DNA from: Lonicera japonica
Lineage: Eukaryota; Streptophyta; Magnoliopsida; Dipsacales; Caprifoliaceae
DNA: 64,000 bases
Assembly (NCBI GenBank): GCA_021464415.1
Contig: CM038471.1
Location: forward strand, 34,631,234 to 34,695,233
Direction: 5' to 3'
Part shown: positions 12,495-22,800 of the stretch, one piece after another
How positions within the stretch are numbered: position 1 is the first letter of the stretch
How the letters are laid out: every line of letters starts with the position of its first letter
Made by a program: the position numbers and the translations under genes
The notes under the pieces: generated by a model
What the model was told of the DNA's origin: nothing
The model's database searches: none
Seen by the model: only the letters and a program-made list of their open reading frames with translations

Positions 12495-12570
12495 CTCCCT
12501 CCGTCTCAAATATACAGTCCCACTTTTCTTTTCTCAATTCGATAGTTCTATTTCCTTTTTGGAACATAAA
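12495..12570 (+). mobile_element. Stowaway-like MITE end in a protease intron
   Basis: CTCCCTCCGTCTCAAATATA preceded by TA is the terminal signature of plant Stowaway (Tc1/mariner) MITEs. It lies 30 bp after the donor of the exon ending at 12465. I do not see the matching inverted end, so only one end or a decayed copy is present and the right limit is a guess. Confidence 0.5.
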
Positions 12571-13879
12571 TAATGTACCAAATCGTACACCAATAGTTCT
12601 TAGGAGATACAGTTTGGAGACATCTATTGAGGACATAGTAATGTATCAGTTGTGCATTGGTTAGCAATGTGTAGATTCTACTCATGACGGAACCCATTCA
12701 TTAACCTATGTATTGACGACATGTCACCATGACCCTGTATGTGTCTCCATAGAAGTACTCGTCTGACACTAAAAAACAAGACATATTCTTGACCATTAAT
12801 TATGTTGAAATTAGCGTTCCTTAAAATGAAACAAACTCAAAGTGGACTATCAAATTTCACAGTGGCAGTCTGTTAAATTCAAACATTTATTATTCAGTTT
12901 CCCTTTTCCTCCCTTTTCAGGTTTTTGTGAGGGAGGATGTGCTGCAATTGTGGATTCTGGAACATCATTGCTTGCTGGTCCAACTGTATGTGCTTGTACC
13001 TTTTCTCCATTGTTGTGAATTATCGAACTATGTGTTTGTATTCGTTTATAATTGATCCATAATATCAGACTATCGTGACTGAAATCAACCATGCAATTGG
13101 GGCCGAGGCAGTAGTGAGCTAGGAATGTAAACAAGTTGTATCTCAAGACGGAGAGAAAATTTGGGATCTATTAGTATCAGGGGTGTGCTTTTTCATCTTC
13201 CTATAGAGGTTTTTTTTTTTTTTTTTTTTTAATTCAATCCTATGTAAGTTAAACATCCAACTTTAAAGCAAGTTATTTCCACACTCATCTGCAGGTAACA
13301 CCCGAGAAAATGTGTTCCAAGATTGGTTTATGTTTCTTCAATGGAACTCATTCTATGAGGTCAGTAAGCCATCTTTTGCGTATTTGTGCGTGAGGGCATG
13401 TATTAGTGGTAATTTTTGGGAAGACGCGTATTGAACCCAACACAAGTTAGTGGGTTAGGATTAGACATATCTTGACATGAACCTATAAATGTCATGTCCT
13501 GGCAACACGCTTAATAAACTTGTCTGGTCAGTGTGAAATGCAAATAACTTGAAATAGACATCCTTCTTTATTTGATCAAAAATCAATTGAAAGGGTGGAT
13601 CATCCTAGTCCATATATGTTGTTTGGTAAACGAGCTCTATGTATATGTTGATGACGTCACCAACCTCAAAAGATTTTTAATAATCAGGTCGGGTTATTTT
13701 CTGGTCCTTTGATATGATTAATTGAATATATAGTTTCACTGGAACTTGGTACGAACCTCAATTGGCAATTCATGAACACGATAAGATACACCCAAATTGC
13801 CACTCCCAGTCCTTGTGTGTTGTTTAGAACGCAATGAAGGCATTGATGTTCCTCTATAAAGATAAACATATGTTGAACA

Positions 13880-14330
13880 TGATATCCAATGTTGGACCAA
13901 ACATCTTATGCTTTTGAGAAAGATAGTTTCGAACATGTTATTAGTCTAGTTATCTGGGAGGTCAAAGATTCAAGCCTTAGTATATCCGTCCCCCTTTGGA
14001 TATTCCTGTTTCCATCTTATTCTGTTTTTGTTTGCTCTCTACGTGCGAGTATGGGTCACATACGAGGGTGTGTGTTAAGCATAATATTCATTGTGGTTTC
14101 TCTTCCGAATAGCTTAAACTATTTGGAGAGACGGTTTATAACATGTTAGCCTTTGAACGTGCAAGTATGAGGTCACACGTGAGGGAAAGTGTTAAACCAT
14201 CCCATTTCTGCCTGATTCTGTTTCTATCTGCTTTCTATGCTTGAGTATGTGGTTACCGAGGGAGCATGTTAAGCATTAATGATAACCACTGTGGTTCCTC
14301 CTCCCACAACTTTTTGTGAGAGATGATTAG
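13880..14330. repeat. diverged duplicated repeat in a protease intron
   Basis: Two related segments follow each other: near 14000-14150 and near 14160-14330. Both contain GAGTATG-GTCAC/GTTAC, ACGAGGG/CGAGGGA, GTTAAGCAT(T)AAT, TTGTGGTTTCTCT / TGTGGTTCCTCC and a GAGAGACGG/GAGAGATGA tail. They look like remnants of a transposable element within the intron. Neither codes for protein. Confidence 0.45.
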
Positions 14331-15165
14331 TAGCAAAAAATTGTGGCCAACAAAATCTTGAATCGGCAGTTTAATGTGATTTCACACAGCTCTAACATCA
14401 AAACAGTAGTTGAAAAGGAAGAAGTTGGGACAAGTGTTATGTGCACTGCTTGCGAAATGATTGTTATTTGGGTCCAAAACCAGCTAAAGCAGAAGGGGAG
14501 TAAGGAGACAGTTCTAAATTACGTGAGCCAGGTGATTTATTTCTCTCCTAACCCCATGTTAAAAATGCCCAAAAATGGAAATTTAATTTGGCACCTTTTA
14601 ACTTCTTGAACAGCTTTGTGAGAGCATACCAACTCAAATGGGAGAATCATCAATCGACTGCAATCGCGTTTTGAACATGCCAAACATCACATTCACTATT
14701 GGGGGTAAAGGTTTCAGCCTCACTCCAGATCAGGTTCGATTTTTCTTGTAATTTATCAGTTCTTTCTTTTAAAATAAAATCTGTGTTTATTTTCAGATTA
14801 CAGACTATAAAATCTGTAATTTATCAGTTCTTTCTTTCAGCCTCACTCCAAATCTGTCTTTCTTTGCATATTTTCAGTATATTCTTAAGATTGGAAAAGG
14901 TACTGCTGGAGTCTGCATCAGCGGCTTCGTCTCTTTGGACATACCTCCTCCTCGCGGTCCTATGTGGTACGCTATCCTTACCGTAGATAGAATTAGCATT
15001 TGTACATTTTCTTACACGCGTCAAATTTTTATAAGAGCTTCTGATTTTGCCAATGTATATGTGTGTGTACGTGTTTGCAGAATTCTTGGAGACGTATTCA
15101 TGGGCGTGTATCATACTGTGTTTGATTACGGTAATCTGCAACTGGGTTTTGCTCAAGCTGTCTAA

Positions 15166-16216
15166 TGACTATTTAAATATATTCGTATTAGCTGTTTAGA
15201 TTTCATGTACTATGGCGAATGAATGCATGATTGGTAATGTATTACACTGTTTTAAGATATACTATTTGCTAATGTCATATAACTTCTTTGTAGATAAATA
15301 TGGCCATTTGTTATGCTTACTATTTCTCTTGCTTGTGAACATTTTCCATTTTCTCGGGGGCTGATATTAACACACACTAAAAGACTAGACCCCTAAGTAC
15401 CGTGTATGTGCACATTTACTCGGTCTTTAAGCATCAACTAAATGTGTACATACTCGGTGCTTAGAGGCTGAGCCAATGTATATTTTTTTAATCCACAATT
15501 GCTCAGTCCCTTACTACCGAGTAAATGAATACATATTCGATGTTATAGAGCAAAGTAGGATGGAGTATTAAATAATGTTTTGGTACGTACCAATGGCATT
15601 CTCCTTTTTTCTTTACATTAGAATTTCAATTTATCTATTGAGTTAATTATGAAATTATAATTAGACAACTATACACAGCTAACAATAATAATAAATTATA
15701 ATATTTCAACAATATACGTCTTTAAATATTTGAAAATATTTAAGCCACATAAAATAATGAAGATATTACTGTCAAAAAAGTACTTCCTTATTTGCCAGTG
15801 CAATCCACGCGATTTTTATTGGTCCGACAAATTTAGTTTTGCTTTGGCAATATGTTGCGGATACTTTTTCTATCCATTGCAACTTATTTCTAAGGTCAAC
15901 TCATTCCATCCAAATTTTGTTGTTGGAAAGGACAAAAATTAAAATAAATAAACGTTTTAACTGGAGTTCTTATAATTTTTTCAACTATTTGTATATGAAT
16001 CATATTTTTAGTGAAGAATTTTTATTATTTTAACGATTAAAATTAATCACTAAAGATTGGTCCATACATGTATATATTTATTAGATTTTATAATATTCAT
16101 AAAGAAAATTGTTTAGCGAAACGACACTTGCCTATATTTAATTTATGTAAGAGCATATTACTTGTCTCTGTTAAATTAAACTTGTAATCTTCGTGTAGAA
16201 AATTGTTTTCCCATTG

Positions 16217-16247
<31 letters not shown>

Positions 16248-16817
16248 TGTCGTGGCATGGTCCAAGTCTTTGTTTAATTATATATAGTCGTTACGAAATT
16301 GATTTCATCTCTGTGTGGTCCAAGTCTTTGTTTAATTATATATGTTTGATTTTTAACACTTCTAAAATGTAGTCCATGTGTTTATATTACAAAGAAGGTT
16401 TTTTTTGTTTTTTTTTTCCCCGAAACCGCAGAACTCTCATGGGTCCTCCAATCAGATGGTTAAGATTCTACAAAATAATTTAGATTCTACAAAATATTTC
16501 AGATTCTGTAAGGACAGTAAAATTCCTTACAAAAATAAATTAATACATCCATACCGGAGCGAGACTCAAACTTGAAACTCTTTGCTAGCCGGAAGCGAGT
16601 TCTAATCATTAGGCTAGTCTTAATAGTTCTTAAAAAAGTAAATTAAGGAAAGAATAAACATATAAAAAAAAAAGAGCTTTCTAGGAAGGGTAGTTTTACC
16701 AATAAATTTGTATGATTGACTAGGTCCCTCTGAGGGACGATCCATTTAGCGGGTGATATCGTGTTGAAATCCCTTCAAGTGCAGTTGCATAAAAACAAAA
16801 TAAAATTATGTTTAGTA
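15166..16817. other. intergenic DNA downstream of the protease pseudogene
   Basis: No gene seen. An inverted repeat pairs 15389-15414 (CTAAGTACCGTGTATGTG) with 15439-15464 (its near complement), and a third related stretch lies at 15514-15540 (ACCGAGTAAATG), suggesting a small MITE-like remnant. The motif GGTCCAAGTCTTTGTTTAATTA occurs twice, at about 16259 and 16318. GTCCCTCTGAGGGAC at 16725-16739 is a short palindrome. Confidence 0.5.
16222..16247. repeat. (TA)n microsatellite
   Basis: Uninterrupted TA dinucleotides over about 26 bp. Confidence 0.9.
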
Positions 16818-18380
16818 TAGGGGTGTAAACGATTTAGATACATACATGATACTACACTATATATTATATGTATCCTTTTTCAAATTTACTATCCAAATCT
16901 TTATATGTATCCGTTCGGATAGTATATTAAACGATTATTATCATATCGGATATCTCAGATTCGGATAATATACTGATCCATATTTCTATATAACTATAGA
17001 CACAGTACTTAAATTTTGTTAATCTAAAAATTAGCTCAATCTAATAAATATATTTGACTACTCAATCTTTAAATTAAAACAAGTTGTAACTCCAGAAGCA
17101 AAGTGTATTAAAATAATGACTAACGTTTTATATCAAACTTTTTAACTCAAATAATGAATTTTTTTTTTGTATAATCCAATAAGATTTACGTTAAAATTAT
17201 AACATAACCACACAAATCAAAGTTAAAAATCAATAAAATTTTAAATTTGATATGGTCTCAAATAATTCATATTACCAATTACCAAATCACATATGCTGTA
17301 AATAGTTTGTCTCTTTCTTTTCCTTTGCTATAGGCTTTTTTTTGGGAAAAGGGGAGAGATATATAATATATACTAAATTATAACGGATACGAATATCTAA
17401 CAAATTGGATATTTGTAAATATGGATAATCCTTCTCGAATACGAATTATCTAGGTCAAATATTATCATTATCCATATTCCGATCCGTTTTCTCAGATATT
17501 TATAAACACTATCTGATGGTGTCAAAATCTAGAAATAGATAATTAATCAATCAATAAGCGAATATCGGTGAATAAAAAATAAATGCGGCACAATGATGAA
17601 CACATGACTTTTTTTTAAGGTAGGTTCCCCCTGTAGCGCTTATGCTATTCCAGTGGTACGTCCTCCTTTTGTGTGTGCTTGTTTTGTATTAACTCAAAAG
17701 CAATCAATTTGGATAAAAATACAAGCTACCAACTTCTCCCTCTCTATAATTTCCTTAATTCTATTTATAAGTATAGAATTAAGATTACAGATATTTCAAC
17801 AGAATAAATAATAAACTGTGTAGGAGAGAGAGTGTACAAGGGTTGTTGGTATTTTTTGGAGTATGAAAATAGAGAGTATAAGACCCTTCTATTTTTTGGG
17901 ATATGAAAAAAGAGAGTATAAGACCCTTCTATTTCTTCTTGAATTGGCTTGTATTTATATTGCCAATGGCTTTATATCTCTTTGATGAGATGGATGAATC
18001 TTAGATGAGAAGAATTGTATGTTTTTTGTTGTGTCTTTAATGAATGAATGGTGGGAGGTATTTATAGGTAAATGGAGAATGGCAAAAAGGTAAATTTGAT
18101 AAAAATGAAGGGCAAAAATGTAATTTTTTGTGGAGGTAGGTGAGGTAGGTGAGATGTGGTAGGTATGGAGGTAAAAATGAGATTTTATCAGGGGTAAAAA
18201 TGGAACTTTACCGGAGGTAAAAAATGTTGAATTACCTTTGTAGGCCAATAGTAAAATTAGTATTTAACCCCATCACTATCCAAATCTTCTTTTTCGAATA
18301 TCTATTCGGATAAATATGCACAAGATACATATTTAAATTCAGAACGGATTTGAATTTTCGATTAACCATTTACACTCCTA
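16818..18380. mobile_element. non-autonomous hAT-like element, 1563 bp, with 8-bp target duplication
   Basis: The ends are TAGGGGTGTAAAC... and ...TTTACACTCCTA, an imperfect terminal inverted repeat of about 12 bp of the hAT type. Identical 8-bp copies of GTTTAGTA flank the ends exactly (16810-16817 and 18381-18388). Eight-base target duplications are diagnostic of hAT transposases. The subterminal DNA is rich in GGATA/TATCC motifs. No transposase is encoded. A short tandem duplication lies at 17863-17935 (AGAGAGTATAAGACCCTTCT twice). The minus-strand open frame at 17955-18248 has no recognisable domain. Confidence 0.82.
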
Positions 18381-18874
18381 GTTTAGTATATAATAATAGC
18401 TAATTAGTTGGTGACATGTGTCACTAATTAAGTTTGCATTGGTTTTGCCAAGGTAAAAACTAAACCAATCCAATATTTAGTTAGTTTTCTAAAAGGCAAA
18501 CCAAACCAATCCGTTACTTTCACCCAATCCAATCAAAACTGGATTGGATCAGCTGATTGAATTGGTTGGTTTGATCGGCTTGGATTAGATTTTGTACACC
18601 CTTATCATTTAGAAATCATAAGTCCTTATTATTACAAATAATGGAGGGCAATGTTTTAAAAGGCGGGTTAGGCGGTGCCCGATTAGTCTGATTAGCCCCA
18701 ATAGTGCTTAGGCGCTGAGATGACTTAGGTGGATTTAGGCGGGTGCCTAATTAGGTTGGCAGGTCTAGGTGAGCTGGGCGAGGGCTAGACTAAGTTTTTC
18801 TTCCCATTTTAAGGATTTTTTTTAAATGCCACTTAAGAAAACAAATACAATATATCAACCATCATGAGCAAACC
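18381..18874. other. intergenic DNA with a GGCGG/TTAGGCG-rich patch
   Basis: No gene. 18655-18790 is unusually GC-rich with repeated TTAGGCGG/TTAGGTGG/CTAGGCGAG words, a composition seen in many plant repeats; no ends could be defined. Confidence 0.4.
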
Positions 18875-18883
18875 ATATTTTAT

Positions 18884-19725
18884 GGGTATAGGTAAAGGCA
18901 TCCTTACTATCTTGTTTTAACACCCATTCTTTAAGCATCTGAATTTGATTTTTAATTTTGAAAGAGCACCCTAATAAAAAGAATCTCTTTGATCTCTTTC
19001 ACATCATCTTTTCTCTCTTTGCATACTCTCTCTACAAATATATAATCCTTTACCCATTTTTCCAGCAATGGAGTGATATGATAAACTTTTTCTTTTTCTG
19101 ATCTCAGTGATATAGTTAAGTCACTATACATGATTTGATGATGATGTAGGAGATAATCAAAATAAATGAATTAAGAAATAAAGAACATGTTCATCCTTCT
19201 CAATAAATAAGAAAGAAAAATACAAAATAACATATATATGGCTTTACTTTATACATACCCAATTTCGATTTTATCTAATAGTTTTGACGTTTTAGTTTCT
19301 TTTTCTAATTCATATTTGTGATTAATGAGGAAGAAATTAAAATCAATGAGATTATTTGTGTTCCAGTCATTGAATACATGTTGATGGATCTTCATTATCC
19401 GAATAGTTGTAACGAGAGAGGTTTTTTTTTGTTTTTTTTTAATTCAAAGGTTTCTTCATTAAGCAGTGTACTTTGGTACTATGATTGACACAAGAGAGTA
19501 TTTCAGTTCTTTTATTTCGGTGTGAGTGAAATAGAGATAATTAATGAAGATTTGGTTCTCAGTGAGTTTTTAAGGTTTGTATTTTGGTACCATGATTGAC
19601 ACAAGAGAGTATTTTAGTTTTTTTATTAGCGTGCTTAAAGTAGGGGTACACTTTCAAAGTTAAAAACTAATTTAAATATTTATGGGTGTTGAAACAAAAT
19701 ATTAAGGGTGCCTTTATTAGCACCC
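18884..19725. mobile_element. non-autonomous Mutator-like element, 842 bp, with 9-bp target duplication
   Basis: A 42-bp terminal inverted repeat pairs 18884-18925 with 19684-19725 (about 80% match; both ends carry GGGT...TAAAGGCA(T/C)CCTTA...AACACCC). Perfect 9-bp copies of ATATTTTAT flank it at 18875-18883 and 19726-19734. A 9-bp target duplication is characteristic of Mutator superfamily elements. Inside, a segment starting near 19466 is repeated with a 111-bp period (TTTGGTACTATGATTGAC / TTTGGTACCATGATTGAC). It has no coding capacity and would depend on a transposase in trans. Confidence 0.85.
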
Positions 19726-19734
19726 ATATTTTAT

Positions 19735-20051
19735 TCCTCCGACTGAAACCAAACTGAAGTTAGCAACCGCAATTACTAGAATAAATAAAAGAAGAAGATT
19801 TCATTTTGACTAATAAAAAACTCACTATTCTACATTACTTTCTCAAGCATATCTTCAACTTTCTTAATCACAAACTAGAATTAGCCTATATTTCACTAAT
19901 CCCTGATTTAACACCTAGGATTTAATAGCTTATTATATTAACTCCCTCCAAATCTTGTGAAATCTAACCAAAGTGTCGATAATCCTCAAATCTTAACTAC
20001 CAAAACACCTTCCTTCTTCAACCTTTTGACTACTACCTTGGGAGAACCATT

Positions 20052-20093
<42 letters not shown>

Positions 20094-21320
20094 CTTTTTC
20101 TTTTTTCTCAATTAATTTTATTTTTTAAATTCATAATTTATCAATTCCAATAATGAATTAACTATTTTTGCTGTCTTTATGAAGCACACAAAGTTTTAAA
20201 TTAATCAGATATTTGTAAATATAATTGATACACTTAATTTTACTTAAATTTTATAATGCTCATAATTTAATATATAACATGATTATGATGAGGGGTCTAT
20301 GCAACTTTGATTAATTTAATTTTTTGCATGCATCCTTAATAAATAATATTGATCTAATTTAACGGACAAATTAATGAATTACGGAGTTGAGAAAATCTTA
20401 TTAATGGGTGTAAAACTTCTTTATTTTACATCTGGTGTAACTTGAACATTCACTGTATATATACGTAAATCTGTATTAGTTTAGTTCAAAGGTTGATGAT
20501 AAAGGTAGTTCTATTAGTTGCCCAAATTTTGGGCGGAGTTAGTGGGTTGTTAACATCTAGGAGGTTAATTAAGTCAAATGATATATTACCGAAATATGAG
20601 GCTAACTATAATTTTTCAACTAAAAATAGGGGAGTAGTTCAAAAAATTCTTAAACAATTTGACATTTGTGCAAGTTTTGTATATATTAATTCACGACTAA
20701 GACAACCACAATGCATAAACGTTGCACAGTGTCTCAAATGTCTAATATACTTATTGAGACGTTTAAATTGTCATTTGTACTAGATCCAAATCTTAACCCA
20801 AGTGGTCAAGCGTGTGGTAGGTATATCACAAGGGTGTCAAGATTTGATTCCCCCCTTCCCCACCCCTACCCCTCATCAAATATTTAGATCTATCATCGCC
20901 TGTATTAAAAAAATAAATCATTTATGCTTCAAAAAAAATTGTCAAAAATTATTATTGCAGTGAAAAATCAAGAACAAAAGGAGTTAGGGTTATTTGTATG
21001 TCCCTGGCAAGACAATCATCAATTTGGTTTACCTTTCTCCCTTTTTATCTTAATTATTACTCCTTAAGTAATAGTCAAGTTACCAGACAAATTCAATGGA
21101 TATACAAACTTTATTCGTGATAAAACTTTCCTTGTCACCGCTGTTGACTGAGACAACCGAGAAACGTGAATTTGTCTGGTGGTAGTTTTTACAGTGGGGT
21201 GAATCCTAGGTGAAGCTATAAATCTATACCAGACAAATTAAATGGATATACAAACTTTAAAATTGTGTTAAACTTTTCGTTTTTAATTTTTGCACCGTTC
21301 TTTTTCATAAAATAGTTATT
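19735..21320. other. intergenic AT-rich DNA, no gene supported
   Basis: A 96-codon open frame at 20493-20783 has no domain I recognise and AT-driven composition, so it is not called. The words ACCAGACAAATT(C/A)AATGGATAT recur at about 21081 and 21228, marking a diverged local duplication. Confidence 0.5.
20055..20097. repeat. (CT)n microsatellite
   Basis: About 21 uninterrupted CT dinucleotides. Confidence 0.95.
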
Positions 21321-21477
21321 TACAAGAGGCAATTAAGTATAAGGGCTCATTCTAATAATAATAATATAATTATAAAGGACATTTAAAAATTAGTCATGTA
21401 AATTAAGGACACTGTACAAAAAAGACACTAATACCCCTTTCTTATAATATCGTCTCATTATAACACTAACAGCAACC

Positions 21478-22106
21478 AGAAGGTGCTAAATGCATTTAGC
21501 ACCCCCTAGACAGCAACTAGACAGCAACCAGAAGGTGCTAAATGCATTTAGCACCCTTGGACAACAACTAGACATCAACCAGAAGGTGCTAAATGCATTT
21601 AGCACCCCCTGGACAGCAACTAGAAAGTGCAACCAAAATGTGCTAAATGCATTTAGCACTCTCGGACAGCAACCAGAAGGTGCTAAATGCATTTAGCACC
21701 CCCTGGACAGCAGCCATAAAGTACAACCAGAAGGTGCTAAATGCATTTAGCACTATTGGACAACAACCAGAAGGTGCTAAATACATTTAGCACCCCCTAG
21801 ACAGCAGCCAGAAAGTGCAACTAGAAAGTGCTAAATGCATTTAGCACCCCTGGACAGCAATCTCGAAGGTGCTAAATGCATTTAGTACCCCTGGACATAG
21901 TAACCAGAAGGCGCTAAATGCATTTAACACCCCTTAGACAGCAGCCAGAAAGTGCAAGAAGGTGCTAAATGCATTTAGCACTCCTAGACAGCAACCTCGA
22001 AGGTGTTAAATGCATTTAGCACCACCTGGACTCTGAACAACAACTAGAAGGTAGCACCACTTAGACAACAAACTATAAGGTGCTAAAATGATTTTAGCAC
22101 CATCAA
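21478..22106. repeat. tandem array of perfect 22-bp palindromes
   Basis: About 13 units. Each is centred on the palindrome GCTAAATGCATTTAGC, extended to 22 bp by GGT...ACC in the best units. Spacers of about 15-40 bp read CCTGGACAGCAACCAGAA. Unit spacing is irregular (about 45-75 bp). Every unit can form a hairpin or cruciform, and the palindrome is conserved more strongly than the spacers. The reading frames across it on both strands are simple repeats of the unit, not genes. Confidence 0.93.
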
Positions 22107-22449
22107 AATTGATGAGATCACCATCTACTTAATTTATTTATATGAATATATATATGGATCAACGTAGGATTCGTAAAAAAAAAAAGAGTTCCGATCATAT
22201 TTTTTTTCAAATCCCGCTGGGCTATCGAAATTGGTCGATTTCGATAGCAAAACGACATCTGATCGTCTTAATTTTTCGGGCAATTATAGTAACTTTGTCT
22301 TCCAAACAACATATTCAAAAATCAGCCAAATCCAATGGTTCGATCAAAAGTTATATATCTTTTACGATTGCACATCTATAAAAAAGAAGAAAAAGAAGAT
22401 GAAGATGAGAACGGCGTTCGCTCCACTAGGCGATACGATCGGAGATTCA

Positions 22450-22496
22450 GGTGGTGGTGGTGGTGGTGGTGGTGGTGGTGGTAGTAGTGGTGGTGG
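22450..22496. repeat. (GGT)n microsatellite
   Basis: GGT triplets, with two AGT interruptions near the end. In one frame it reads as polyglycine, which explains the apparent open frames on both strands here. Confidence 0.93.
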
Positions 22497-22800
22497 AAGA
22501 GGTGAGATTATTGGTGAGACAACTTCTCTTTTCCTTTGTTTTTTGTTTTCTCTCTCTAAACTATGTGTACGTAAGAGATAATAATATGTCTTTTGTATAA
22601 TTAGAATAAATGATATAGTAGGGTATTTTTGTCCATCAACATTTATCATTTTCCTTAAAATAAATTAATATTATGAAAAGTGTCCTTATTGTAAAACCAA
22701 ATTATGAAATTGGTACTACTTCCCTTTATTAAACATGAGTTCGTCCTTTGAGTTATAAAACATTTTGGAGCGAGACCTTATAACCTATTATCTCTATTTA

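Larger units (their letters stand above)
21325..22800 (+). mobile_element. palindrome-array element, copy 1
   Basis: A family with copies in this window: this one, an inverted copy at 48700-49690 and a terminal fragment at 41318-41510. Shared left-end words are TATAAGGG(C/T)TCATTCTAATAA, AATTATAAAGGACA, GGACACT(G/A)TACAAAAAAG and ACACTAATAC. The right part (22600-22790) matches the complement of 41318-41470. The two ends are themselves loosely inverted (AAGGRC.AACTCATG..TAATAA ... AAGGACAC), suggesting a DNA transposon. Its core is a long minisatellite of palindromes. No protein domain is seen. Exact ends and a target duplication could not be fixed; the superfamily is unknown. Confidence 0.6.

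Noticed and set aside
16725..16739. GTCCCTCTGAGGGAC palindrome as an operator-like site
   Set aside because: Too short and isolated to support a regulatory role in a plant genome.
17955..18248. 97-codon minus-strand frame inside the hAT-like element
   Set aside because: Low complexity, no domain, and it lies in repetitive non-autonomous element sequence.
20493..20783. 96-codon frame
   Set aside because: No recognised domain and compositionally like the flanking AT-rich DNA; I could not support it as a gene.
21486..21696. Overlapping frames on both strands with repeated NAFSTLGQQ or FSTFW text
   Set aside because: Translations of the palindrome array; the repeat explains them fully.
21478..22106. 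CRISPR-like array, because repeats and spacers alternate
   Set aside because: Plant nuclear context, palindromic units, spacers that are themselves similar to each other and variable in length, and no cas genes.
22231..22581. 116-codon glycine-rich frame
   Set aside because: Polyglycine comes from the GGT microsatellite; no start context or conserved flanks.
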